Origin: Segatella hominis
Lineage (GTDB): Bacteria > Bacteroidota > Bacteroidia > Bacteroidales > Bacteroidaceae
Assembly: GCF_004535825.1 (NCBI RefSeq)
Contig: NZ_SGVY01000003.1
Span: 62,001 to 126,000 of the forward strand
Reading direction: 5' to 3'
DNA length: 64,000 bases
Shown here: positions 15,311-24,946 of the stretch, piece by piece
Numbering within the stretch: the stretch's first letter is position 1
How the letters are laid out: every line of letters begins with the position of its first letter
Position numbers and translations under genes: made by a program
The notes under the pieces: generated by a model
What the model saw: the letters and a program-made list of their open reading frames with translations, nothing else
Databases searched by the model: none
What the model was told of the DNA's origin: nothing

Positions 15311-15712
15311 ATGAGCAAATACATATTTGAAACAAAAATGGAGGTGCGCGACTATGAGTGCGACATAGAGGGAATCGTAAACAATGCCAACTATCTGCAC
15401 TACATGGAACATACGCGCCATCTCTTCTTGAAGGAATGCGGACTCAGCTTTGCAGAAATGCACAATAAGGGCGTGGACGCAGTAGTGGCTCGCATGAACC
15501 TGCAATACAAGGTGCCGCTGCAGTGCGACGATGAATTCCTCTCCCGCCTGTGGCTGGAAAAGCAGGGCGTAAGATACATCTTCCATCAGGACATCTTCCG
15601 TGCTAACGATGAGAAACTCTGCCTCAAGGCTACCGTAGAACTGGTGTGCCTCATCAATGGCAGATTGGGTAATAGCGAAGACTACGACAAGGCTTTCGAG
15701 CGCTGGCTTTAA
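15311..15712 (+). CDS. acyl-CoA thioesterase, hotdog fold (4HBT/YbgC-like)
   Basis: 133 residues, usual family length. The N-terminal VRDYECDIEGIVNNANYL matches the 4-hydroxybenzoyl-CoA thioesterase signature, with the catalytic Asp replaced or shifted as VNNANYLHYMEH, as in many YbgC-like proteins. It hydrolyses acyl-CoA thioesters; the acyl chain is unknown. The following gap to the DUF2851 gene holds three copies of AACCAAATCTTTTGA (15714-15755), and the genes may be co-transcribed. Confidence 0.9.
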   Translation: MSKYIFETKMEVRDYECDIEGIVNNANYLHYMEHTRHLFLKECGLSFAEMHNKGVDAVVARMNLQYKVPLQCDDEFLSRLWLEKQGVRYIFHQDIFRANDEKLCLKATVELVCLINGRLGNSEDYDKAFERWL

Positions 15713-15764
15713 AAACCAAATCTTTTGAAACCAAATCTTTTGAAACCAAATAAAGAAAACTATC

Positions 15765-17060
15765 ATGGAGCAATTACTTCACTATGTATGGAAACACAAG
15801 CTGTTTCCACTTTCTCCTCTCCATACTACCGACCATCGGCAGGTGGAAGTCATCGACCCAGGGCTGCACAACCGCAATGCGGGACCCGATTTCTTCAATG
15901 CTAAAATCAAGATAGATGGAATGCTCTGGGTGGGCAATATCGAAATACACGACAAGGCGAGCGACTGGTATCTGCACGGACACGAGAAGGACGAGCGATA
16001 CGACAACGTGGTGCTCCACGTATGTGGAATCATCGACCTGGAAGCCCGCAACTCCAAGGGAGAACCCCTCACGCAGATGCAGCTCAGCATCCCCGAAAAC
16101 GTGCTCCGACACTATCAGGAACTGCTCTCCATCGACCAGTATCCACCCTGCTATCAGATTATCCCTGCCCTCACCCGACTCTCCGTACACTCCTGGATGA
16201 GCGCCCTGCAAACCGAGCGACTCTCACAGAAAACAGAAGCTATTGCCGAGAGAGTGAAGAAATGCAACGGAGACTGGGAAAACGCATACTTCGTGACCCT
16301 GGCTCGCAACTACGGATTCGGCATCAACGGGGAAGCCTTCGAGCAATGGGCTCTCTCCATCCCCCTGCACTCGGTAGATCATCACCGCGACGACCTCTTC
16401 CAGATAGAAGCCATCTTCTTAGGACAGGCTGGACTGCTCGAACTGTCAACCATCCCCGAACGCTATCAGAAAGACGCACTGAACGACGGATATTTCTCCA
16501 AACTCAGGAATGAATACCTCTATCTGCAACATAAATTTTCGCTCGCGCCCATAGACTACAAGCTCTGGCGCTTTCTGAGACTGCGCCCGCAGAACTTCCC
16601 CCACATCCGCATCTCCCAACTGGCCAACCTCTATTTCCGGCGCCAGGCAAGTCTCAGCCATCTGCTCGAAGCCACCACCGTGAAGGAGGTCATCGGAGTG
16701 TTGAAAACATCGGTTACGCCCTACTGGGAGACGCATTACACCTTCGGAAGCGAGAGCATACGCAACGAGAAGCACATATCCCCTTTCTCGCTCAACCTGC
16801 TCATCATCAACACCGTCATTCCCATCCTCTTTGCCTACGGACGGCACAGAGGCGAGGAAAAGTACTGCGACCGGGCTTTCGAATTCCTGGAGGAGCTGAA
16901 GGCTGAAAACAACCATATCGTGAGAATGTGGCAGCAATGCGGATTGGAGGTGGAAAACGCCGGAGACTCGCAAGCCCTCATCCAACTGAAAAAGGAATAT
17001 TGCGACAAGAAGGAATGTCTGAGGTGCAGGATAGGATATGAGTACCTGAAGAGAAAGTAA
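15765..17060 (+). CDS. DUF2851 family protein
   Basis: 431 residues. The start MEQLLHYVWKHKLFP and the NAGPDFFNAKIKIDG segment are characteristic of the DUF2851 family, which is conserved in Bacteroidota and of unknown function. No signal peptide or membrane segment is seen. Near the C-terminus are several cysteines (CDKKECLRCRIG, plus CGLEV upstream), possibly a metal site. It sits between the thioesterase and dprA on the plus strand. The stop is followed at once by the AGTGAAGAACGAAGAGTGAA repeat. Confidence 0.9.
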   Translation: MEQLLHYVWKHKLFPLSPLHTTDHRQVEVIDPGLHNRNAGPDFFNAKIKIDGMLWVGNIEIHDKASDWYLHGHEKDERYDNVVLHVCGIIDLEARNSKGEPLTQMQLSIPENVLRHYQELLSIDQYPPCYQIIPALTRLSVHSWMSALQTERLSQKTEAIAERVKKCNGDWENAYFVTLARNYGFGINGEAFEQWALSIPLHSVDHHRDDLFQIEAIFLGQAGLLELSTIPERYQKDALNDGYFSKLRNEYLYLQHKFSLAPIDYKLWRFLRLRPQNFPHIRISQLANLYFRRQASLSHLLEATTVKEVIGVLKTSVTPYWETHYTFGSESIRNEKHISPFSLNLLIINTVIPILFAYGRHRGEEKYCDRAFEFLEELKAENNHIVRMWQQCGLEVENAGDSQALIQLKKEYCDKKECLRCRIGYEYLKRK

Positions 17061-17170
17061 AGAGTGAAGAACGAAGAGTGAAGAATTCTACAACATGTAG
17101 GGAAAACCCTTAGCTCTCAAAGGTGCAAACCTAACTATTAAATTACAAACAATAAATCAAAAACAACACC

Positions 17171-18298
17171 GTGGATCAACAAGAAATTTTAAATACGATT
17201 CTCCTCACAAGGCTCAACTACTTCAGTCTTGCGGGAATGCTGGAACTATATAGAAAGGTGGGCTCGGCTACGCTCATCATGGAGCACAAAAACAATCTCC
17301 GTGACATCCTGCCCGATGCCTCAGATAAACTCGTGAACGCCATCCAGAATAGCGATGAGGCAAGAAAAAGGGCAGAAGTGGAACTGGAATACGACCTGCG
17401 CTACGGCATAGAACCCCTCACGATGAACGACGAACGCTACCCCAGCCGACTCAAAGAATGCGATGATGCGCCGCTCATGCTCTTCTACAAGGGCAACGCC
17501 AACCTGAACCAACAGCGCGTCATCAATATCGTGGGAACCCGCCATTGCACTCCTTACGGCGAGGATCTCATCCGCCGATTCATCACCGATCTGAAGCAGC
17601 TCTGTCCACAGGTTCTCATCGTGAGCGGACTCGCCTACGGAGTGGACATCAATGCCCACCGACAGGCGCTTGACAAGGGGTATGAGACGGTAGGCGTGCT
17701 GGCTCACGGACTGGACGACCTCTACCCCAACCGCCACAAAGAAACGGCGCTAAGGATGATAGAACAGGGCGGACTGCTCACGGAATTTCTGACCCAGACG
17801 AACGCCGACAAGATCAACTTCGTGCGCCGCAACCGCATCGTGGCAGGAATGTCGGATGCCTGCATCCTCATCGAAAGCATGGCCCACGGAGGAGGACTCA
17901 TCACCTGCCAGATTTCCCAGTCCTACAACCGCGACGTATTCGCCTTCCCTGGCAGGATAGGCGATGCTTACAGCGAGGGCTGCAACAATCTGATACGCGA
18001 CAATGGAGCCACACTCCTCACCTCTGCCGCCGACTTCGTGAAGGATATGGGTTGGCAGGATGACGCCAAGCTGATGCGCGCCAAGCAGCAGGGCATTGAG
18101 CGTAGCCTCTTCCCTGAGTTATCGCCCGAAGAACAGCTCATCGTAGATATTCTCTCCAAGACCAACGACCTCCAAATCAACCTCATATCCGTGAAGTCGA
18201 ACATCGACATCACTCGCCTCACCTCCATCCTCTTCACGATGGAAATGAAGGGCATCTTGAAGACCTTGGCAGGAGGAATGTATCATCTGCTGAAGTGA
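17171..18298 (+). CDS. dprA: DNA-processing protein DprA
   Basis: 375 residues with a GTG start at 17171; no better ATG is in frame nearby. The Rossmann-like DNA-binding core has IVGTRHCTPYGEDL, VSGLAYGVDINAHR, GLDDLYPNRH, FVRRNRIVAG and SMAHGGGLITC, all DprA/Smf signatures. A C-terminal winged-helix part (about 310-375) follows. It loads RecA on incoming single-stranded DNA during natural transformation and is widespread even where competence is unproven. The stop codon lies inside a copy of the AGTGAAGAACGAAGAG repeat. Confidence 0.95.
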   Translation: MDQQEILNTILLTRLNYFSLAGMLELYRKVGSATLIMEHKNNLRDILPDASDKLVNAIQNSDEARKRAEVELEYDLRYGIEPLTMNDERYPSRLKECDDAPLMLFYKGNANLNQQRVINIVGTRHCTPYGEDLIRRFITDLKQLCPQVLIVSGLAYGVDINAHRQALDKGYETVGVLAHGLDDLYPNRHKETALRMIEQGGLLTEFLTQTNADKINFVRRNRIVAGMSDACILIESMAHGGGLITCQISQSYNRDVFAFPGRIGDAYSEGCNNLIRDNGATLLTSAADFVKDMGWQDDAKLMRAKQQGIERSLFPELSPEEQLIVDILSKTNDLQINLISVKSNIDITRLTSILFTMEMKGILKTLAGGMYHLLK

Positions 18299-18374
18299 AG
18301 AACGAAGAGGGAAGAACTGTTCGACGCACGAAGTAAAAGTTAATTAAAGAGAAAGATTATAAAAGCTTTAACAA

Positions 18375-18425
18375 TAAAAAAGGGTATGCCATATCTTACA
18401 ACATGGTACACCCTCTTTTATTTTC
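18375..18425. terminator. bidirectional terminator between dprA and the cupin gene
   Basis: AAAAAAGGGTATGCCAT pairs with ATGGTACACCCTCTTTT (one mismatch, one G.U), with A and T runs on either side, between convergent genes. Confidence 0.8.
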
Positions 18426-18464
18426 CCTATTTCGAGTCAACAATGTTAACAGTCAACAGTTGAA

Positions 18465-18791
18465 TTATCCCTTAATCATCGTCAAAATCATTTTAAACTT
18501 CTGCTCTGCGTAGAGAGCATGAGGCACATTGGCTGGCATGATAAGCATCTCGCCAGTCTTTACTAGATAAACTTCACCACCTACGTGAATTTCTGCCACA
18601 CCGTCCAAGATCTCAACGACAGCATCGAAAGGAGCAGTATGCTCACTCAATTGCTGCCCCTCATCGAAGGCGAAAAGAGTGATATTGCCAACAGAATTGT
18701 ATGTAATTTGCTGACTTACGATACTACCCGTAGAATATTCGATACGATCGGATACTAAAAACGGAGTCTTTGGAGTTTCTATTTTCTTCAT
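18465..18791 (-). CDS. cupin domain protein
   Basis: 108 residues from the ATG at 18791, which has AGGAAACGAA in front; an upstream TTG would add 10 residues. A single small beta-barrel with the two cupin motifs around SEHTAPFDAVVEILDG and MLIMPANVPHAL. Ligands His-His-Glu-type are only partly present (H in SEH and PH). Small cupins bind metals or small molecules; the ligand is unknown. Last gene of the minus-strand operon that begins with the DUF4876 lipoprotein, 36 bases after arsG. Confidence 0.85.
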   Translation of the reverse strand: MKKIETPKTPFLVSDRIEYSTGSIVSQQITYNSVGNITLFAFDEGQQLSEHTAPFDAVVEILDGVAEIHVGGEVYLVKTGEMLIMPANVPHALYAEQKFKMILTMIKG

Positions 18792-18827
18792 TTCGTTTCC
18801 TATTTTAATGTTTCTATTCAAAGTTCA

Positions 18828-19559
18828 TTATTCCAATGTTGTAAAGATGTGTAAGTAATATACGCAGAAGTAATACAAGCCAGCAATGATAAAAGCAATA
18901 CCAACTACGATATTTGCACGCTTTTGGATAATAGTTACCCAATTATAGAGTTTACCCAGTCGAGATATGCTAAAGCTTACAATCCATGCAATCAGCACCA
19001 CAATGATACTGGAGCCTATGGCAAAGACCACTGGGAATAGATATCCACCTGTTTCTACCGCTGACATAGGCAAGAGCATCCCGAAATAGAACACGCCACT
19101 TATCGGGCAAAACGCCAAGGCGAAAAGCAACCCCAAAACAAAGGCACCGAAAGTTCCAGTCAATTGCTTACTTCGCTCTGTGGCATGGAAGCCAAACTTC
19201 TTGAGTGGTATTTTTTCGCCGAAGAGCAGAAACAAACCGAAGAGCACAAATGTAGGACCTAACACATAGCCTCCATTCTCGCTTACAAAGATCTGGACAT
19301 TGAAAGTACTTGCCCCTTCTCGAATGATAAAGATACAAAACACACCAAGCAAGGTATAGGTGACGATACGCCCAATGATATACACCAACCCATTGATAAA
19401 TGAGCGCTTGCCATCCTCCACATCCTTACCAATAAATGCCAATACCATCACATTGGTGGTAAAAGTACAAGGACTTACCGATGTAAGAAGTCCAAGCAAC
19501 AGTGCCGTAAACAACGGAATGGTACTAGTATCTATCAGTTGATTGAGAATTTCTTCCAT
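18828..19559 (-). CDS. CcdA/DsbD-like membrane thiol transporter (ArsG family)
   Basis: 243 residues, six predicted membrane helices. SPCTFTTNVM in the first helix and FCPISGVFYFG in the fourth give the paired cysteines of the CcdA/DsbD transmembrane electron carriers. Related Bacteroidota proteins are named after ArsG of an arsEFG operon described in Shewanella for aromatic arsenicals. From the motifs I would rather call it a carrier of reducing equivalents across the inner membrane. It sits between a periplasmic CxxC protein (upstream) and a cupin (downstream), with gaps of 33 and 36 bases. Real substrate unknown. Confidence 0.85.
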   Translation of the reverse strand: MEEILNQLIDTSTIPLFTALLLGLLTSVSPCTFTTNVMVLAFIGKDVEDGKRSFINGLVYIIGRIVTYTLLGVFCIFIIREGASTFNVQIFVSENGGYVLGPTFVLFGLFLLFGEKIPLKKFGFHATERSKQLTGTFGAFVLGLLFALAFCPISGVFYFGMLLPMSAVETGGYLFPVVFAIGSSIIVVLIAWIVSFSISRLGKLYNWVTIIQKRANIVVGIAFIIAGLYYFCVYYLHIFTTLE

Positions 19560-19592
19560 AGCTTCTTGACAATCCTCTATCCAACAACAAGG

Positions 19593-20012
19593 CTACTTCA
19601 TCATTTTCTTGATTTCCACAACCAACTGTTTGCGGAACTCAGCCGTATTGGTACGAGCGTTCTTGATGGCAAACTTAGAAAGGTTGTTAACAGTCTCCTT
19701 ACCCTGCGCATCATGCTTAATCAACACAAGCGAAGTCCAGGCAATCTGATACTTCTCTGCAATAGCCTTGTTTGTCTCCTGAGAGAAGTCGATGACCTTG
19801 TAAATCACCTTTGCACCCTTCACAGGTTTCTTGAAATACTGATTTACCACCTCCTCAGAGTTCTTCTTGATGGCCTTGCAAGTCTCACATTGCTTCACTC
19901 CGTGGAATACTACCACCTCGATGGTGCTACCTGTCTTAGACTTAGCATTACAAACTACGCCGCACAAGAGTACAGCCAATACCGAAAGCATGAAAATTCT
20001 AAATTTTCTCAT
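19593..20012 (-). CDS. periplasmic thioredoxin-fold protein (ArsF-like)
   Basis: 139 residues with a signal peptide (about 1-24). HGVKQCETCKAI carries a C-x-x-C redox pair at the start of the mature domain, followed by a thioredoxin-like pattern including the AWTSLVL strand. Homologues are labelled nitrophenyl compound nitroreductase subunit ArsF; the sequence itself shows only an exported thiol protein. With the cytosolic thioredoxin (20094-20351) and the CcdA-like carrier (18828-19559) it forms a complete cytosol-membrane-periplasm thiol relay. Confidence 0.82.
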   Translation of the reverse strand: MRKFRIFMLSVLAVLLCGVVCNAKSKTGSTIEVVVFHGVKQCETCKAIKKNSEEVVNQYFKKPVKGAKVIYKVIDFSQETNKAIAEKYQIAWTSLVLIKHDAQGKETVNNLSKFAIKNARTNTAEFRKQLVVEIKKMMK

Positions 20013-20093
20013 TGTACTAATATCTTTAAATGTTTATACTTACTATCTATGATAATTACTATAGAATATTGTTCTTACGATGTTATTATCTAT

Positions 20094-20351
20094 TTATAAA
20101 GAAAGTTCCCTCTTCAGGATTTCCCTGATTTTTTCTACAGAGAGGTCACTTCCTTGCGAGATCACCTTCTCATTCACGATGAGGGCTGGCATCTGCAACA
20201 CCTCATATTTGAGCGCCACATTAATGTCGTAAACGAACTCTGGCTGACAGTCGATTTTCAGTTCATCCACTGCTTGTTCCACATTAGCATAGAGCTGACT
20301 GCAACAAGAGCAACCACCGCTCAACACCTTGATGTCAATGTCTTTTTCCAT
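20094..20351 (-). CDS. small cytosolic thioredoxin-like protein (ArsE-like)
   Basis: 85 residues, no signal peptide. The redox site is GGCSCCSQL, and MPALIVNEKVISQG contains the cis-Pro loop of small archaeal-type thioredoxins. It probably passes electrons to the CcdA-like carrier. Position: 57 bases after the DUF6850 gene and 81 before the ArsF-like gene, same strand. Confidence 0.88.
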   Translation of the reverse strand: MEKDIDIKVLSGGCSCCSQLYANVEQAVDELKIDCQPEFVYDINVALKYEVLQMPALIVNEKVISQGSDLSVEKIREILKRELSL

Positions 20352-20408
20352 TTTTCTACGTTTATATGTTTATACTATGTCTTAATAATTCATCCTGTGT
20401 CAGATGGT

Positions 20409-22124
20409 CTAAAACTCCGCAAAGAGCGTCAGTTTCATCCAGTGCTGATCATGCCTGTCTGGAGTTATACTCACTGTTTTTTTCTTGGCTGAAGGAATTT
20501 GGGCTTCATAACGCCCAGCATCATAAGCCACGTTCTCCAGACGATTCCCAGTCACCCACATCCATACTAGTTGTAATCCCATTCGAGCAAAGCTAAAAGT
20601 ATGAGCCACCTCAGCCTCCAGGTTGAGCACATCTGCCTTATGTGCATAATAGGCAAATGTACAGAAAGTATGTTGATATTCCGTATGTCTATCCATATCC
20701 ACATTCACATGATACTGATGCTCCGGCGAGGTGCGATGACCATAGCAAACCGTCAATCTCGCATTCCCCCACTTAGAGCTATGCTTTGCCTCCATTCCTA
20801 CCTGCGGAGTTACAAGTGCGTTGCGAACGAGGAACCCCTTCTCTTTGTAGGTCTCTTCCCTCTTCAGATACTCCATACCACCAAAGAGCGACAGTGTGCT
20901 GAGCGCACCAAAATACTTTGATACTTTGAGCTGGGCATTGCCTTGCATCATATTCATCTTGTAACGATCTTGCTGCCCTATCTTGCGATAGTCATATACA
21001 TCCACTCCATCCACTGTTGCTGACACATAACGTTCGAAGATATACTCATGTCCCTGACGTTGAGCACTCTCCAAATGTCCCGTAAAGCCTAAGCCCCAAC
21101 TTTGGTTGTTCCATAGCAGGCTAGCATCTGCTTTCAGTCGATAGGTCATCGCCCTATAAAGGTTAAGTTTATGTATATTCTCCTCGGTGTTCATCTCATC
21201 GAAGCCATAACCCAAGCGAGCATTCAATCTCAGAGGGTGGTTAGCATTCGATGAGAAGATCACGTTGGCACCATACGAGTGCTGATGTTGTTGATGCTTC
21301 ATTGAATTGTAGATAGGACTATGGATATAGTCGTACATTCCGAAGCCATACTCCATAAAGAAGCCCGCAAACTGACCTGTGCGGAAATGCCTGATGTCTG
21401 TGTGCTGCCGATGCAACTGGTAGTCTATATCCAAGCCAATGCGACTGCCTCCGTTCAAAAGGTAACTGGCACCGCACTTTAAAGTAAGCCAGGAAGTTAT
21501 ATTCTCGATGCGCGGGTCAGTCTTACGAAATGCAAAATCGCCCTTATATTCGCCAAAGAATCCCATGTCGACACGCTGGTTTAAACGGAAACTATAGGCA
21601 CACAAGAGATTGTAGGTCTCATAGTTCATATTGCCACCCGTAGAATCTGCCACGACATAAGGCCAATAAGTCATCGGGAAACGTTGTGCATTCCACCCGA
21701 TGTTGCGATGGCTTCCCGATGTAAACGAAGCCTTGCCATAGAGCAGGCTTTTCTCACCTCTCATCACACCATTGGCGACAACGGAGTAATCTTCGAAACG
21801 ATTGCCTTCCATCGGGATGAAATCTCCCTGCATCTTACCTCCCGCCCCTTGCAATGCCACGACTAAAGAGTGGGAGCTAGCTAAGGTCTTCGGATTGTCA
21901 TTGAAGTAAGAACGGCGATTATCCAACCCATGCCTCAACATGGCAGGATTGGTAAGTACGACGTTTCGAATCTGCAGTTCAGGTCGGGTACCTAGCTCTT
22001 GACATTCCACCTCCAACGGAGAATGGGAATTCTCGAAGAGCAAAGATTCCTGTGCCATGCCCATCGAAGACATCATCAGCATCCCCAAAATACAGATATG
22101 TTGTTTCTTTTTATTCTTTCTCAT
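20409..22124 (-). CDS. DUF6850 family outer-membrane beta-barrel protein
   Basis: 571 residues with a signal peptide (about 1-24, ending GMAQ). The rest alternates amphipathic strands with aromatic girdles (for example FAGFFMEYGFGMYDY) and ends in Phe, as expected for a BAM-inserted outer-membrane barrel. Bacteroidota proteins of this kind occur beside TonB receptors and DUF4876 lipoproteins, as here. It starts 19 bases after the TonB receptor gene. Substrate unknown. Confidence 0.82.
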   Translation of the reverse strand: MRKNKKKQHICILGMLMMSSMGMAQESLLFENSHSPLEVECQELGTRPELQIRNVVLTNPAMLRHGLDNRRSYFNDNPKTLASSHSLVVALQGAGGKMQGDFIPMEGNRFEDYSVVANGVMRGEKSLLYGKASFTSGSHRNIGWNAQRFPMTYWPYVVADSTGGNMNYETYNLLCAYSFRLNQRVDMGFFGEYKGDFAFRKTDPRIENITSWLTLKCGASYLLNGGSRIGLDIDYQLHRQHTDIRHFRTGQFAGFFMEYGFGMYDYIHSPIYNSMKHQQHQHSYGANVIFSSNANHPLRLNARLGYGFDEMNTEENIHKLNLYRAMTYRLKADASLLWNNQSWGLGFTGHLESAQRQGHEYIFERYVSATVDGVDVYDYRKIGQQDRYKMNMMQGNAQLKVSKYFGALSTLSLFGGMEYLKREETYKEKGFLVRNALVTPQVGMEAKHSSKWGNARLTVCYGHRTSPEHQYHVNVDMDRHTEYQHTFCTFAYYAHKADVLNLEAEVAHTFSFARMGLQLVWMWVTGNRLENVAYDAGRYEAQIPSAKKKTVSITPDRHDQHWMKLTLFAEF

Positions 22125-22143
22125 TCTAAATACTAAAGCTTAT

Positions 22144-24897
22144 CTAAATGCTAAAAGTCAATTCCGCACCAAAGAAAGCTTTCTTCCATATACGAGTATT
22201 CTGCTGGTAGCGGTTCTTGTAGCTCGGATTGATGTCGAGGATATTGTTAACAAAGAACGCTCCCTTCACCATTCTACAGAATTCCTTGGTCAACTTGAAG
22301 TTCACGGAGAGCGAGATTGGTTCTTTCTCGTAGTATTCCTCTTTGTAAATATGATAGTGACGCCATGTCAATTCACCACCATCTATCTTTTGGATTATAC
22401 GCTCGTCCACGCTCTTGCAAACTCCGTCATTTCCATAATAATAGGTGGGATACTCATCTCCATTAATTCGCTTCACATCATTGAGCCATATCATTTGGAA
22501 GAAAGTAGTGAAAACCATTTTATAACGAGGTATATTGGTATTGAACCACACGTTCGTATTGAAGATGCGGCGACGAGTCACATCATCCTTCTCATAGATT
22601 CCCACGTATGACAATGGCTTGTTATTGTCCTTGAAACTATGGTGATATTCTACTGGGGCTGTCTGTCCATACTTGGTCGCATAGTAAGCGCCATTCACCT
22701 CTATGGTAGTGGCTAGCTGCTGTATCTTCGGGAACACAAAGCGGTATTCCAATCCTTGTTTTTCCGTCTTAACACTGTTTCTTACCACAGGCATATCCAC
22801 GAAGGTTTGGTACATCTCCTCGTTATAATCGTCCTTGCTTGGTCGATGGCCTATGATGGCTTGTCCATTCTTCGGATCCATATATCGCAGATAGCTCACA
22901 GGGTGATAGTTAGTTATACTACCAAAACCGCACTTCGACTTCTCCGAAAACACCGTGAGTGAGAGCTGATAGCCCTCAAAACTCAAATCGACGCCTCCCT
23001 CCCACTTATTATTTCGGTTGGGGCGAAGCTGATAGTTGGTCACATCATACTTGCGTGTATCTGTGAGCAAATAATTGTTCTTATCGTTTTGCTTCACGTA
23101 TGCACTCAACATAATCAAATCCTTATACACGGGATCTGGATAGATGTAATCGAGCGTAGGAAACTTATTCTCCTGTCCATATCCCATACGCAACATCGCC
23201 TTCAACATCTTGCCATTCTTTCCCATTGGAACATTGAAAGATATGGCACCGTTGACACGTGGTTCAGCTACCACCTTACTCAGTTCTGCATAGGCCTTGT
23301 CAAGATTGAACATTTTAGAAAAGCGTACACCGGCATTCAGCGCCAAGTCAAAATACTTGTTGCTGTGCATAATTTGCTCCTCAACATATGCTGCGCCTGC
23401 CGACATAGCTGGTATCGCATCATTAGGCATAGGGCGCACATATTCGCTATTATTAGGATATGGTGGACGACTCATGTCTACAACCACACCCTTACCACCA
23501 TTCTTGGTATACTTCCATTCCGCACCATATATTAGTTTGTTCTTAATCCAAGAAGTCTCGAAAACGCTCTCCGCATTAAGTTGATTAAGCCAAGCCAACG
23601 GCTGGTTGTCTATGTGGAATCGACTATAATAAGCCGATGGCAAGAAGATGCCCTCATGTTCTCCCTCCCCGTTATCAAGAGGCGAAGGGAGAGGTATATC
23701 AAGCTGTACATAACGATTACGATCTATACGGTCGTACGTATAGTCGAGCGAAGAGATATATTCAATATTGTCTATCCATTTAGCCAACTCAGAAAAACGC
23801 CCCTTGAAGACCAACGACGTGCGAGAATACTTGTTCTTTAACATCTCGTTGAACTCATCCGTCAACTCATCCTCCTTAGCTTGATTGAGCGTATAAGTCT
23901 CCGAGGCACGAAAGAAAAGGAAGAGCGGCTTGCCCCATACATTGAAGAAGTTATTCCAAGTGACTTGTCCCGTCAGTCGACTGTACTTGCTCAGTGGATC
24001 GCGACGATCATCATATACTGATGTATAATCCACACCAACATGAAGGAAGCCCGCATTGTCTGGCAACTTGAATCCCTTGCCTGCATACACCAACTTGGTA
24101 AGTGGATCTGTCTTCAGTCTGATTTGCAAAGGTGTTTGTCCTACTTTTGAGTTGAGCGACATCACACCAGAAGAAAGATTTCCCCACTTGGCAGACGAAA
24201 TACCCTTCACAATCTCTATACGTTGTACATGGTCGGTGGATAGTGTCTTAAGGTCCATACCTTTGTTCCAACCCAATCGTGAGGAATACTCGTCTGAGCT
24301 CTGCATCCCTGCTATCTGCGAGCGATAGCCATCATTATCCATGCTGACGCCATCCATAACTACAGCCAAGCCTAGCGAGGTGTTATCATCGCTACCCGAC
24401 TGGCGGAGACTAATACGATTGAATCCCGTGGCAGAGTTATGCTGATAGAGCCCCCCTGGCATTAAGGTCATTACGTCAGCTACCGATGTGGGCTGAATGT
24501 GCTCCAATGCTTGCTGGTTGATGACAGCGACAGAACCTTTATGCGGATCATATTCTGCCATTACCTCCACCTCGTCAAGGGCATAGCTCTGTTGCTCTAG
24601 GTCGATATTGATAGAACTTTTGTCGCCTGCTTTCACTTGCACTTGCCGCTCTACACAGTTGATGTAGTTGACAGAAACGGTGTAGTTCTTGCCCTTGACG
24701 GCAGGAAACTTGAAACAACCGTTGATATCGGTCAGCATACTCAGGTTCAACTCTTTCACTCTCACAGTGGCAAAGCACAAGACATCCCCATCCTTAGCAT
24801 TGCGACAACAGCCGCTTACCGTAACCTTGACGGGCTCGGCGGCTGCTGAAGAAAGCGTCATCAAACACAAGAGGAATGTTGTAAACTTTCTTATCAT
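22144..24897 (-). CDS. TonB-dependent outer-membrane receptor
   Basis: 917 residues. Signal peptide about 1-20, then a carboxypeptidase-regulatory-like domain (about 25-110, with DINGCFKFP), the plug domain (about 115-250, with VVMDGVSMDNDG and QRIEIVKGISSAKWGN) and a 22-strand-type barrel to the end. There is no SusD partner nearby, so it is not a classical polysaccharide utilisation pair; a siderophore, metal or other cofactor is more likely. The N-terminal domain has unusually many Cys (SGCCRNAKDGDVLC). It is preceded by the DUF4876 lipoprotein (49-base gap) and followed by DUF6850 (19 bases). Confidence 0.92.
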   Translation of the reverse strand: MIRKFTTFLLCLMTLSSAAAEPVKVTVSGCCRNAKDGDVLCFATVRVKELNLSMLTDINGCFKFPAVKGKNYTVSVNYINCVERQVQVKAGDKSSINIDLEQQSYALDEVEVMAEYDPHKGSVAVINQQALEHIQPTSVADVMTLMPGGLYQHNSATGFNRISLRQSGSDDNTSLGLAVVMDGVSMDNDGYRSQIAGMQSSDEYSSRLGWNKGMDLKTLSTDHVQRIEIVKGISSAKWGNLSSGVMSLNSKVGQTPLQIRLKTDPLTKLVYAGKGFKLPDNAGFLHVGVDYTSVYDDRRDPLSKYSRLTGQVTWNNFFNVWGKPLFLFFRASETYTLNQAKEDELTDEFNEMLKNKYSRTSLVFKGRFSELAKWIDNIEYISSLDYTYDRIDRNRYVQLDIPLPSPLDNGEGEHEGIFLPSAYYSRFHIDNQPLAWLNQLNAESVFETSWIKNKLIYGAEWKYTKNGGKGVVVDMSRPPYPNNSEYVRPMPNDAIPAMSAGAAYVEEQIMHSNKYFDLALNAGVRFSKMFNLDKAYAELSKVVAEPRVNGAISFNVPMGKNGKMLKAMLRMGYGQENKFPTLDYIYPDPVYKDLIMLSAYVKQNDKNNYLLTDTRKYDVTNYQLRPNRNNKWEGGVDLSFEGYQLSLTVFSEKSKCGFGSITNYHPVSYLRYMDPKNGQAIIGHRPSKDDYNEEMYQTFVDMPVVRNSVKTEKQGLEYRFVFPKIQQLATTIEVNGAYYATKYGQTAPVEYHHSFKDNNKPLSYVGIYEKDDVTRRRIFNTNVWFNTNIPRYKMVFTTFFQMIWLNDVKRINGDEYPTYYYGNDGVCKSVDERIIQKIDGGELTWRHYHIYKEEYYEKEPISLSVNFKLTKEFCRMVKGAFFVNNILDINPSYKNRYQQNTRIWKKAFFGAELTFSI

Positions 24898-24946
24898 GTG
24901 TTTAAAACTTTAGTACAAACATATATTTGATTGAATGAACAGTTTC